Source of the DNA: JAPLDP01 sp964628285
Lineage (GTDB): Bacteria; Bacteroidota; Bacteroidia; Bacteroidales; JAGONC01
Assembly (NCBI GenBank): GCA_964628285.1
Contig: CAZVNP010000004.1
Span: forward strand, 1-64,000
Length of the DNA stretch: 64,000 nucleotides
Direction: 5' to 3'
Below the pieces are notes generated by a model that had not been told where the DNA came from, searched no databases, and saw nothing but the letters and a program-made list of their open reading frames with translations. The position numbers were made by a program, and so were the translations under genes. Positions 1 through 8,924 of the stretch are shown here, in pieces; position 1 is the first letter of the stretch; the number at the start of each line of letters is the position of its first letter.

Positions 1-3000
1 AAAGAAAAGCCGAGGAGGCTCTCATCCGTGAAAAAAGCCTATCCGATATCATCATTAATACTTTACCAGGTATTTTTTTCATTTATGACATTCATAACAA
101 TATTGTTCGCTGGAATGAGAACCTTGCGACCGTGACCGGGTATACTTCTTCCGAACTACAGCATCTGAAAGTCAGCGATTTTGTCATAGAGAATCCAGGC
201 AGGTCAGGCAATATCTGGAATTTGAACTGGCTTCCTGTGGGAAAAACAAGTTATGAATCGGACGTGTTTACGAAAAAGGGTAAAAGGATACCTTATTATT
301 TTTTTGGCCAGGACCTTGACATAGATAATCAGATTTATTACATTGAAGTAGGAGTAGATATCTCCGATCAGAAGCAGGCCATGAAAAATCTCAAGGAATC
401 GGAGGAGAGGTTTAAAATGCTCTTTGATTATGCACCTGACGCCTATCTGTTGAGTGATGACATGGGTAACATCATCGAGGCCAATAAGGTAGCAGAAGAC
501 ATCACCGGCTACAAAAGGGACAAAATAGTGGGAAGGAATGTTTTTAAAATGAGAATGTTGGATGCCGCTCAGTCGATGAAAGTATCAGATATACTTACAA
601 AAAATTCAATGGGTATCCCCGTTAACCCGGAAAAATTCTTAATTATACGGGATGATGGAATGAGATTGATTATAGAGATGCGATCCTATCCTGTCAGAAT
701 CCAGGATCAGACTCTTAGCCTGCTGGTCATACGCGACATAACGGAGATTAATCAGGCGCAGGAAGCCCTGACCAGATCGGAATATTTCAACCGGCGTTTG
801 GTCGAATCTTCACCTGTTGGACTGATGTACCTCGACAGCAAAGGTATTATCACCTATGAAAACCCGATGATGAAAAAAATGATGGGTGTGCCGCTAAATA
901 CTGTTTCACCGGTCATCGGAAGAAAAATTTATGAAATCGACGCCATAAAAAAAAGCAGATTGATCAGACTCGCCAAAAAAATCAGTAAAGGTGAAATGAT
1001 TGAGAGTGAAGAGGTTTATTACACATCGGAGATGGGTACAAAGGTACACCTTGAGATCAGTACAGCCCCATTATTTGATGAATATGACAACCTTGAAGGC
1101 ATCATCGTCATGCTGTCCGATACCACCAAACGGAAGAAGGCGGAAAAGGAGATCAAGAAACTGAATGAGCAGCTTGAGCAACGTGTCAGGCAACGAACCC
1201 TCGAGCTCGAAAATGCTTATACCTCCCTTCAGTCAAGTGAACAAAAGTACAGAGAGCTCACCGACCTGCTGCCCCAGACGGTTTTCGAGATCGATCATAC
1301 GGGCACCTTCTCTTATGTGAATCAGCATTTTCTTGTTTCCAACGGCTGGTCTGAGAAGGATATACAAATAGGATTGAATATCTATGATCTGGTAGGAACG
1401 GGTAAACGATTGCAGCTCAAGCGGTTTTTTGAAGACTCGGCCACAGGGAAAGACTATCCCCCGGGCGAATTTGATTTTTTCAGAAAGGACGGGACCACAT
1501 ACCCGACCATCATTTATGCCGCACCCATTGAAAGTGCGCAACAAATGGAAGCAGGGATAAGGGGCATCGTCATGGATATCACCGACATCAAGCAGGTACA
1601 GGAACAATTGGGTCTGGCCAGGGAAGAAGCCGAAATGGCCAATAAAGCTAAAAGCGCTTTCCTGGCCAACATGAGCCATGAAATCAGAACCCCTATGAAT
1701 GCTATTATGGGTTTTACGGAATTGCTGTTAAACAGCATGCCGGACGAAGGACATAGAAAATACCTCGAAACCATCCGTTCCAGTGGCAGAACCCTTTTAA
1801 ACATCATCAATGATATTTTAGACCTGTCAAAAATTGAAGCCGGTAAACTGGAATTTCAACCCGAGACAACCAATCTGTTTGTCTTGATTAAGGATGTGCA
1901 GCAGCTTCTGGCTGCCAAATACAATGACAAGATGCTGTCATTTATCGTCGACATTTCCCCTGATGTCCCTGAAAGGATTAAAATTGACGAAACGCGCTTG
2001 CGTCAAATCCTGATCAATATTTTGGATAATGCATTCAAATTTACTAATGAGGGATTTGTTAAAATGACTTTGACGGTTGCAGGAGAGAGTGTGAACCACA
2101 AAGGAGGTCACCCGGCTTACATTGACTTGTTTTTTGAAATCAAGGATTCAGGTATTGGCATCCCAAGGAAATTTCGGGAGGCTATTTTTAAACCCTTCGA
2201 ACAAATCAATATACCTTACAAAAACAAACCTTTGGGCACCGGCCTCGGGCTTACAATCACCAAAAAACTGGTCGATATGATGCATGGCGAGATCACCGTC
2301 ACCTCACACATGAATAAGGGAAGTAAATTCACTGTCATTCTGCCGCATATTGAAGTAAGCAAGAGTGAATCTAAGGCCGGGAAGGAGCAGATCATACCCG
2401 ATATCAGTCTGATTCATTTTGATCAGAGCACCATTCTGATTGTTGATGATGTGGCAGATGACCGGTTATATCTGACCAGTGTCCTGAAAGACACCGGTCT
2501 TCGTATTTTTGAGGCCACTAATGGTCTTGATGCCTGGCAGCTGACAAAAGAGATTCATCCCGATCTTATTCTGACCGACATCAGGATGCCGGGCATTGAC
2601 GGGTATGAATTGTTAAGAAAGATAAAAAGCGATCCCGGATTAGGAAGCACTTATGTTGTCGCCATTACGGCCCTGGCCATGAAATCGGACCTGGAAACCA
2701 TGGATGATGCCCATTTCGATGGGACACTGATCAAGCCCATACACCCTGAGACATTGTACAGTGAGCTCATTTGGCATTTACCTTATTCGATAACCAGGCA
2801 AAAAAAGAAACGTCAGCCTATTTCGGTAAGAGATTATTTGGAGATGCCGTCTATGGAGGAACGCTCACGCCTGATCGGTTTGCTCGAAGGTGAGATTAAC
2901 GAGATATGGCAGGATTTTAAGGAGCAACAGCCATTGGAAGAGGTCGAGGCATTTGGAGTGAGAATAAAAGCACTGGCACTCCAATACCATTATGGTGTCA

Positions 3001-3119
3001 TGGCCGGTTACAGTGATAAGCTCATCGACGCCTGCCGGCGTTTTGATGTGGATGATATGCTCATGATACTGGAAAAATATCCCACTTTGATAACGGAGCT
3101 CAGGAAGGGTGAAAAATGA
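1..3119 (+). CDS. Multi-PAS hybrid sensor histidine kinase (5' end outside window)
   Basis: Signal-transduction kinase with its own receiver. The frame is open from base 3, so the gene starts to the left of the window; the GTG at 132 lies inside a PAS domain and is not the start. Counting residue 1 at base 132, there are PAS domains ending near 85, at about 88-210, 215-335 and 372-490, with a coiled coil at 340-370. HisKA follows with an H-box (SHEIRTPMNA, His516), then HATPase_c (about 615-745, with GTGLGL) and a receiver (about 765-880) whose phosphoacceptor is Asp816 in LTDIRMPG and whose conserved Lys is in LIKPI. About 115 further residues have no recognised domain. No DNA-binding domain is present, so it is not a SusR-type hybrid regulator for the neighbouring PUL. 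Input signal and partner are unknown. Confidence 0.93.
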   Translation, partial: RKAEEALIREKSLSDIIINTLPGIFFIYDIHNNIVRWNENLATVTGYTSSELQHLKVSDFVIENPGRSGNIWNLNWLPVGKTSYESDVFTKKGKRIPYYFFGQDLDIDNQIYYIEVGVDISDQKQAMKNLKESEERFKMLFDYAPDAYLLSDDMGNIIEANKVAEDITGYKRDKIVGRNVFKMRMLDAAQSMKVSDILTKNSMGIPVNPEKFLIIRDDGMRLIIEMRSYPVRIQDQTLSLLVIRDITEINQAQEALTRSEYFNRRLVESSPVGLMYLDSKGIITYENPMMKKMMGVPLNTVSPVIGRKIYEIDAIKKSRLIRLAKKISKGEMIESEEVYYTSEMGTKVHLEISTAPLFDEYDNLEGIIVMLSDTTKRKKAEKEIKKLNEQLEQRVRQRTLELENAYTSLQSSEQKYRELTDLLPQTVFEIDHTGTFSYVNQHFLVSNGWSEKDIQIGLNIYDLVGTGKRLQLKRFFEDSATGKDYPPGEFDFFRKDGTTYPTIIYAAPIESAQQMEAGIRGIVMDITDIKQVQEQLGLAREEAEMANKAKSAFLANMSHEIRTPMNAIMGFTELLLNSMPDEGHRKYLETIRSSGRTLLNIINDILDLSKIEAGKLEFQPETTNLFVLIKDVQQLLAAKYNDKMLSFIVDISPDVPERIKIDETRLRQILINILDNAFKFTNEGFVKMTLTVAGESVNHKGGHPAYIDLFFEIKDSGIGIPRKFREAIFKPFEQINIPYKNKPLGTGLGLTITKKLVDMMHGEITVTSHMNKGSKFTVILPHIEVSKSESKAGKEQIIPDISLIHFDQSTILIVDDVADDRLYLTSVLKDTGLRIFEATNGLDAWQLTKEIHPDLILTDIRMPGIDGYELLRKIKSDPGLGSTYVVAITALAMKSDLETMDDAHFDGTLIKPIHPETLYSELIWHLPYSITRQKKKRQPISVRDYLEMPSMEERSRLIGLLEGEINEIWQDFKEQQPLEEVEAFGVRIKALALQYHYGVMAGYSDKLIDACRRFDVDDMLMILEKYPTLITELRKGEK

Positions 3120-3145
3120 AAGAGCCGCTGTTGGGCGGCTCTTTC
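3118..3145. terminator. Bidirectional hairpin terminator between convergent genes
   Basis: A perfect 11-bp inverted repeat (arms 3118-3128 and 3135-3145, 6-nt loop) begins in the last base of the kinase stop codon and lies 17 bp from the end of the convergent T9SS gene. Its position suits both transcripts. The T-run on the plus side is short. Confidence 0.8.
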
Positions 3146-3161
3146 ATTGGAAAAAATATCC

Positions 3162-4010
3162 TTATTCTTTCATGAATTTTCTTGCGGATGCATTGCCGTA
3201 TTGATCGTAAACGGTAACGATGTAAAGGCCTTTCAGGAGGTTTGACACATTCACTTCGATATAATTGGCCGTGATTTTATCCACCTGGATGAGTGACTGA
3301 CCGATGATGTTGCTGACCACTATCTTGTTTACATTTTTCATATTTGAAATGTAAAGCGTGGATTGAACCGGATTCGGATATATAGCGAATTCTGATGGTG
3401 CTGGATCATTCAAACCTGAAGGAGAGGTAGAATTGCTCAGATAGATATCATCGATATAAATGACAATATCACCTGTAATTGTCAATGGGTCTTCAAAGTC
3501 AGGCATCAATGCCACGGTCGGGTAATCACCACTTACTCCGTTTGCAGTAAAGTCGAATGCAAATTCTTCCCATGCATTGGTCAAAGTCTGGGCAGCGACA
3601 CTGAATATCTCGTATGTACCTGTCGCACCCCCTTCCAATTTGAATTTAAGGGGACTGATCCTTGGTTTCCAGGCTTTGTAATGAACAATTTTATTTGCAG
3701 TAACATCCAAATTTGGGTCTGCACCAGCCCAGAAACCTCCCCATGGCAATCCGCCATTGTCGGTTCCGCGGCGTGTGAACTTCAAGACTTTTGCACTCGT
3801 GTTGATGCCTGATTGGTCAGGATTATCAACTATTTCAAAAGTCTCGGAAACGGGATGCAGATCGACATTATCCCAGTCGCCGCAACCCATCACATGAAGT
3901 GTCAGGGGACCGGTTGTCCCGTCTTCAAAGTTGCAAATGACCTGAGCATTCAGGAAACTCGCCACCCCGAAGAATAAAATCACTAATAGTACAAATTTTT
4001 TCATATGCAT
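3162..4010 (-). CDS. Secreted T9SS protein with carbohydrate-binding-like domain
   Basis: 282 aa. A signal peptide (about residues 1-22, ending FLNAQ) is followed by a beta-rich domain (about 23-195) that starts ICNFEDG and ends IYIDDIYLS. This pattern is common to CBM-like jelly-roll modules of Bacteroidota secreted proteins. Residues about 208-282 form a type A T9SS sorting domain (IYPNPVQSTLYIS near its start, KFMKE at the end), so the protein is predicted to be exported and cell-surface attached or released. No catalytic motif is visible. It lies just downstream of the PUL on the same strand, separated from it by a palindromic element, so a link to glycan binding is possible but not shown. 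ATG at 4010 or the ATG two codons later are both possible. Confidence 0.8.
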   Translation of the reverse strand: MHMKKFVLLVILFFGVASFLNAQVICNFEDGTTGPLTLHVMGCGDWDNVDLHPVSETFEIVDNPDQSGINTSAKVLKFTRRGTDNGGLPWGGFWAGADPNLDVTANKIVHYKAWKPRISPLKFKLEGGATGTYEIFSVAAQTLTNAWEEFAFDFTANGVSGDYPTVALMPDFEDPLTITGDIVIYIDDIYLSNSTSPSGLNDPAPSEFAIYPNPVQSTLYISNMKNVNKIVVSNIIGQSLIQVDKITANYIEVNVSNLLKGLYIVTVYDQYGNASARKFMKE

Positions 4011-4043
4011 TTGGTTTTAAGGTTAAAAAATTTCTTGAGTTTA

Positions 4044-4051
4044 CAAATATA
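4044..4051 (-). promoter_or_regulatory. Possible -7 box of the T9SS gene at 4010
   Basis: On the minus strand this reads TATATTTG, a full match to the Bacteroidota -7 consensus TAnnTTTG, 33 bp before the ATG. No good -33 TTG is seen 19-21 bp upstream, so the call is weak. Confidence 0.35.
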
Positions 4052-4155
4052 ACAAATTTTATTTGGGAATGTTCCTTAAATATGATTTTTTTTCAACGTG
4101 AGATGTTTAATATTTTTAATAACATAAATCTGGCGCATCTTAATATTACATTTTT

Positions 4156-4208
4156 CACCTCAACCCCAAACCCCTTCTCCTTAAGGAGAAGGGGCAGGGG
4201 ATGAGGTG
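4156..4208. repeat. Large palindromic intergenic element
   Basis: The core at 4171-4194 is a perfect 24-nt palindrome (CCCCTTCTCC-TTAA centre). It is flanked by further inverted CCCC/GGGG tracts and an outer CACCTCA/TGAGGTG pair (4156-4162, 4202-4208). It lies 14 bp past the end of the PUL operon and could stop or stabilise its mRNA, but no T-run follows on either strand. It resembles the C-rich/G-rich REP-like elements found in many bacteria. Confidence 0.7.
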
Positions 4209-4221
4209 GTCGATTAAACGG

Positions 4222-6624
4222 TTACTTCCTGACTAACACAAATTTTTTTGTCATGACATGATCATCCGATTGAAGAACCAACAAATAAATTCCTGATGGA
4301 AATCCCCCTGTGTTCACAGTCAATCTTTTTTCAAAAAAACCGGGCGAAAAAGCATCAAGAATTGTGCCTATATTATGTCCCATCGTATCAAAAATGTTTA
4401 CTTTAAAAGCTTTTTTCCCCTGAATCCGGATATCAATGACCAGTTTATTGCAGTAGGCATCAACAAAACAGGTCATTTCTTCCTTATTCTTACCTTCAAT
4501 CTCTTTCATGCCAAAGGGATCATGGACAAATCCAATCGAGTCGAGCATGGGCTGTATTTCGGGATTGCTCATGAAGTTATTCCACAATAGCTGGCTCCTG
4601 TAGTTCTCGATCATGCCGATGATGGGCCCCTGGTCAATGGCTATGTATGATGTGGCGTACCAATCTACATGGATGTTGAATGCATCATAAAATCCCATAG
4701 GACCCCAGACTTTTTTACCAAGGTCGCGGTACAAATGTTTCAAAACCTGTAAAGAATATTCCGGGGTATACGGCATTGAGGATAAAGCTGCTGAAGGCGT
4801 GATCGTTCCGTTATCCACGTACATGGGTTCATGAGCTTTGTAACCGTCAGGGTCATCACTGGCTGTGAGGCCCCAGCAGTCCTCGCCGTATCCCTCGAAT
4901 GATTTGGGATTGTCGATGCAGTATGCCCTGTCGATGAGGGTCAGATTCCTTGAGTTTCTGAAATAATTGGTATAGGAATCTTTTTTATTCCGCGGATCGA
5001 AGCCCAGGAAGGAATAATGCTCAAAGAACAGAGGCCCGCTCCAGTCTGGACCGACATCTATCTTGATGTAGTAAAACGTTTTTCCGTTCATGTATGATGC
5101 TCCTGCCCAGCCCGTATGAAACAGTGAGGCGGGAACGCCATGGGTTGGCGAAGCCACGGCAAGTAAATAAACGATCATCGCTTCATTATAACCCCTGATG
5201 GGCATGTTCATAGTCCATTGATAGTTGGGTGACCAGTGCCAGTACAGTACATTGCTGTTATTTCGCCTGTACCAGTTCCAATCCACCGATTCCCACAAAT
5301 CGGTTATTTTGTTCACGATGGCCTGCTCATCGGGGGTGTTTTGATTGAAATATTGCCGGGCTGTCAGCAGTCCCTGCATCATGTAAGAGGTTTCCACGAG
5401 ATCGCCTCCATTATCATAGGTACTGAAGGGGATGACGTGTCCCGTGTTACCGTCCATCCAGTGTGGAAATGCCCCGTGAAAGCGATCGGCGTTCTCCAGG
5501 AAGTTCAATATTTTAAGCATGCGTTCCACGCCCTGTTGCCGTGTGATGAATCCGCGTTCAATTCCGACCAGGATAGCCATAACACCGAAACCTGAGCCTC
5601 CTATGGCCACGATATCGCCTGAGGTGTTACGTTCTCTGGCCAATCCTGAAACGGGATGGGCGAAGTCCCAGAAATAGCGGAATGTAGCTTCCTGAACCAT
5701 GGTAAGCAGCTCATCGTCGGTCATGTCGTAGGTGGAGGCAGCCACCGTATCGGAAAAACCAGACGGCTGGTTGGCGCTGTTCAGCGCGGTGATGGTATAC
5801 TCCAGCGACAGGTTGGTGCCCTCATCCCTGACAAAATCGGAGTAGGATGAGTCATCTTTACCGGCTATACCGCGAAGCTGGAAGGTGAGACCCCCGTCGG
5901 CCGACTGGTATATCTCATAGCCGCTGAGGTTGCTGTCAGGATCAGGAATCCACTGAAGGAACACATGGCTGTCATAACCTTCGGCTGTCAGTCCCTGCGG
6001 CACAGGTGCCGGTGGAAAGATGCCGTTGCCGGCAAATACCCTCACATCGTCTATGAATAAAGTATGTTCAAGTGTGTCGGCCAGGTTCTGCCCGTAGCCT
6101 ACTGTTTTAATAACTGTGAAATCAACCGGATCACCTGCATCGAAGAAAAGGCTCATGGGTATGGCGATCCTCACCCATACGCCTGCAGGAAGGTCACCGG
6201 CATAGGGTGTGATGGGGTGTTTGGTGGTCTTGACGTTATAGATATCTTCCATGAAGACGGTGGGGAGGTTCTCTTTGGCTATCCCTTCCACGGAATAAAA
6301 ATAAAAGGACAGGGTGTCGGTCCCTGTCAGGTCATGTTCGGTCCAGTTCAAGCCTGCGGCAATGGCCACCCAGTCACCTCCGGTTTTGGATTGCCAGTGC
6401 AGTCGTAACGAATTCATGCCTTGTTGTGCCGGCACCGCGGTCTCGACAGGGAAACGCCGGAGATCGGTGCCCATCCGTTCGAGGTAGCTGGGCAGGGTGA
6501 GCTCCATCCATGAATAATCATAATAATTGGTTGTCGGGCTGTCCTGAAAATACGGAAAGACCTGTGCACCCGCCGGCAGGATTGACGCCGCGAGCAAGAC
6601 GAACATCAGGCATATTGATCTCAT
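4222..6624 (-). CDS. T9SS-exported PF10091/GH144-type glucanase with CBM-like and FN3 domains
   Basis: 800 aa. Signal peptide about 1-20 (ends PAGAQ); a CBM-like jelly-roll at about 22-200; an FN3 domain at about 205-295; a PF10091 (alpha/alpha)6 catalytic domain at about 300-710; a T9SS sorting domain at about 715-800. The catalytic domain carries the acidic stretch DNGGDLVETSYMMQG, and ends with VDWYATSYIAIDQGPI, both typical of this family. Characterised GH144 members act on beta-1,2-glucan; the earlier family name glucoamylase is not a reliable guide. The sorting domain predicts that this enzyme acts on polymer outside the cell. It overlaps the upstream GH3 gene by 4 bp, so the two are translationally coupled at the end of the susCD operon. 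Family assignment is firm; the exact linkage is inferred. Confidence 0.85.
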   Translation of the reverse strand: MRSICLMFVLLAASILPAGAQVFPYFQDSPTTNYYDYSWMELTLPSYLERMGTDLRRFPVETAVPAQQGMNSLRLHWQSKTGGDWVAIAAGLNWTEHDLTGTDTLSFYFYSVEGIAKENLPTVFMEDIYNVKTTKHPITPYAGDLPAGVWVRIAIPMSLFFDAGDPVDFTVIKTVGYGQNLADTLEHTLFIDDVRVFAGNGIFPPAPVPQGLTAEGYDSHVFLQWIPDPDSNLSGYEIYQSADGGLTFQLRGIAGKDDSSYSDFVRDEGTNLSLEYTITALNSANQPSGFSDTVAASTYDMTDDELLTMVQEATFRYFWDFAHPVSGLARERNTSGDIVAIGGSGFGVMAILVGIERGFITRQQGVERMLKILNFLENADRFHGAFPHWMDGNTGHVIPFSTYDNGGDLVETSYMMQGLLTARQYFNQNTPDEQAIVNKITDLWESVDWNWYRRNNSNVLYWHWSPNYQWTMNMPIRGYNEAMIVYLLAVASPTHGVPASLFHTGWAGASYMNGKTFYYIKIDVGPDWSGPLFFEHYSFLGFDPRNKKDSYTNYFRNSRNLTLIDRAYCIDNPKSFEGYGEDCWGLTASDDPDGYKAHEPMYVDNGTITPSAALSSMPYTPEYSLQVLKHLYRDLGKKVWGPMGFYDAFNIHVDWYATSYIAIDQGPIIGMIENYRSQLLWNNFMSNPEIQPMLDSIGFVHDPFGMKEIEGKNKEEMTCFVDAYCNKLVIDIRIQGKKAFKVNIFDTMGHNIGTILDAFSPGFFEKRLTVNTGGFPSGIYLLVLQSDDHVMTKKFVLVRK

Positions 6625-8903
6625 TCTTTTCTTTTTTTTATTTTTTCCTCAGCAACAAGGTAGAATTTAGCCTTTTGCGTGTCGGCGGAATTTGTTCCGA
6701 CGAACACCATAAATTCACCCGGTTCAGCCACATAATCCATCTCACGGTTAAAGAACCTGAGGTTATTTCTGGTCAGAGTGAACGTCACCGTTTTGGTCTC
6801 ACCGGGCTTTAAATAGATTTTCCTGAAATCCTTCAGTTCTTCCACCGGCCTGTCGACGCTGGCCACGACATCCCTTGTATAGAGCTGCACGGTCTCTTCA
6901 CCCGGCCGCCCGCCTGTGTTGGTGACATCAACGGATACTTTTATCTGGCCGTCCCATTTCAGGATGCTGTCGCTGAGAGTTATCCCCGAATACTTAAAAG
7001 TCGTGTAACTCAGCCCATAGCCGAAGGGATACAGGGGTGTGTTGGGAACATCGAGGTATTTGCTGGTGTATTTGTCATTGGGTGATGCCGGTCGTCCTGT
7101 ATTTTTATGATTATAAAACAGGGGTACCTGGCCTATGCAGCGGGGAAAGGTCACGGGTAGCTTGCCGGAGGGGTTGTATTCGCCGAAGAGGACGTCGGCA
7201 ATGGCTTCGCCGGCCATGGTGCCGCCGAACCATGTCTCTAAGATGGCGTTGACATTTTCTTCGAGCCAGGGTATGGTCAGGGGTCTTCCGTTCATTAAGA
7301 CCACCACCACGGGTTTTCCTGTCGCCACGACGGCTTTGACGAGTTCTTCCTGCATGCCGGGCAGGTTAATGCAGGCTCTGCTGGCTGCCTCACCGCTCAT
7401 CCAGGCTGCTTCGCCCACGGCCATGATCACCACGTCGGACCGGCGTGCTGCCGCGACAGCTTCACCGAAATAAGCCTTTGAATCATCATCGATGCCACAA
7501 CCTCTGTTATAAGTGATGTTTGTTTGCTTCGATACTTTATTTTTAATGCCTTCGAGCAGAGTGATACACTTTTTATAATCACCCGCTGCCGACCAGGAGC
7601 CGATAAGATCCTCACGGCCATCGGCCAGGGGACCTATTACGGCAAGGGATGGCACCGCTTTGCTCAGGGGCAGGAGGTGGTCGTCGTTTTTCAGCAAGAC
7701 GATGGATTTCCTGGCTATTTCACGGGCGAATGCCAGGTGCTCCGGTGTCATAATCGAATCTTTCTCACGCTGTTCATTGCAATAGCGGTAAGGATCATCA
7801 AAAAGACCCAGGGCAAATTTTATCCGGAGTATGCGTCTCACCGCCTCATCGATGAGCATGATGTCGACTTTTCCTTCTTCGAATAATTGGGCGAGGTACT
7901 TATCGTACACGCCTCCCTGCATGTCCATATCGACGCCTGCGTTGAAGGCCAGGTCGGCGGCCTGTTTGTCGTTGGCTACAATGCCTTGATTGACCATTTC
8001 GTTGATGGATGTATAATCCGACACGACAAAACCCTGGAAGTTCCATTTACCTTTCAATATATCCGTGATGGTGTATTTGTTACCTGAAGCGGGGATGCCG
8101 TTGAGTTCATTGAAAGCCGACATTACCGTACCTGTGCCCGCCCTGACGGCGGCGTGGAACGGTGGCAGGTAAACTTCCCATAGTGTTCTGTCGGAGATGT
8201 CCACGGTGTTATAATCGCGTCCGGCCATGGCGGCGCCATAGGCGACGAAATGTTTGGCACAGGCCACCAGGGTATTGGCAGCGGCCAGGTCATGATTTTG
8301 AAAACCATTAACGCGGGCCGTGGCCACTTCCGACCCTAAAAAAGGATCTTCTCCCGCCCCCTCGCAGATGCGTCCCCAGCGTGGATCACGGGCGATGTCG
8401 ACCATAGGGGCGAAGGTCCATGTCAACCCCTCGGCTGTAGCTTCCACGGCCGCAATACGGGCGGAGTGCTCTATGGCTTTCAAATCCCAGCTTGCCGCTT
8501 CACCCAAAGGGATGGGGAAGATGGTCTTGTATCCATGGATGACATCGTAGCCGAAGAGCAGGGGTATATGCAGACGCGAGCTGTCAACGGCCAGATGCTG
8601 CAGCTTGCTGATATAAGAGACACCGAGGGCATTAAAAATAGCACCTACCCGTCCTGATTTGATGCCGTCCACGTAATCATGCCGCAAGACCGGTCCGGTC
8701 ACATCCCAGTCGCTGGTGTAAAGTGTCAACTGACCGATTTTTTCACTGAGCGTCATAAGTAAAATAATAGAGTCGATCTTTCTTTCCGTCGCGGTATCGG
8801 AAAATATGGTCGCTCTTTTCTCATTTTGAGCGCATTTGATAAGAAAGACAAGAATGAAGGGTGCACCGACCAACAGGATGAGAAAACGTATACGGTATTT
8901 CAT
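6621..8903 (-). CDS. GH3 beta-glucosidase, lipoprotein (BglX-like)
   Basis: 760 aa. The N-terminus has a lipobox (LIKC, Cys24), so the enzyme is predicted to be membrane-anchored, probably in the periplasm. The GH3 N-terminal barrel holds the nucleophile Asp296 in GFVVSDYTS and the substrate-binding KHF motif. The C-terminal alpha/beta domain contains Glu505 in WMSGEAASR, the usual acid/base position in BglX-like enzymes. A fibronectin-like domain closes the protein (about 650-750). GH3 enzymes release glucose from the non-reducing end of beta-glucans. Beside GH144-type glucanases, sophoro-oligosaccharides are the likely substrate, as for known Bacteroides GH3 enzymes active on beta-1,2-linkages. 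It is third in the operon, 21 bp after susD and overlapping the glucanase. Confidence 0.9.
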   Translation of the reverse strand: MKYRIRFLILLVGAPFILVFLIKCAQNEKRATIFSDTATERKIDSIILLMTLSEKIGQLTLYTSDWDVTGPVLRHDYVDGIKSGRVGAIFNALGVSYISKLQHLAVDSSRLHIPLLFGYDVIHGYKTIFPIPLGEAASWDLKAIEHSARIAAVEATAEGLTWTFAPMVDIARDPRWGRICEGAGEDPFLGSEVATARVNGFQNHDLAAANTLVACAKHFVAYGAAMAGRDYNTVDISDRTLWEVYLPPFHAAVRAGTGTVMSAFNELNGIPASGNKYTITDILKGKWNFQGFVVSDYTSINEMVNQGIVANDKQAADLAFNAGVDMDMQGGVYDKYLAQLFEEGKVDIMLIDEAVRRILRIKFALGLFDDPYRYCNEQREKDSIMTPEHLAFAREIARKSIVLLKNDDHLLPLSKAVPSLAVIGPLADGREDLIGSWSAAGDYKKCITLLEGIKNKVSKQTNITYNRGCGIDDDSKAYFGEAVAAARRSDVVIMAVGEAAWMSGEAASRACINLPGMQEELVKAVVATGKPVVVVLMNGRPLTIPWLEENVNAILETWFGGTMAGEAIADVLFGEYNPSGKLPVTFPRCIGQVPLFYNHKNTGRPASPNDKYTSKYLDVPNTPLYPFGYGLSYTTFKYSGITLSDSILKWDGQIKVSVDVTNTGGRPGEETVQLYTRDVVASVDRPVEELKDFRKIYLKPGETKTVTFTLTRNNLRFFNREMDYVAEPGEFMVFVGTNSADTQKAKFYLVAEEKIKKRKE

Positions 8904-8924
8904 GACCTGGATGATAATAATTTT

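Noticed and set aside
1233..1810. Two minus-strand open frames inside the kinase gene
   Set aside because: They are antisense shadows of the HisKA and PAS regions, with no family features.
1..3119. Hybrid kinase as regulator of the PUL
   Set aside because: It has no AraC-type DNA-binding domain and no Reg_prop sensor, and a terminator and another gene separate it from the PUL.
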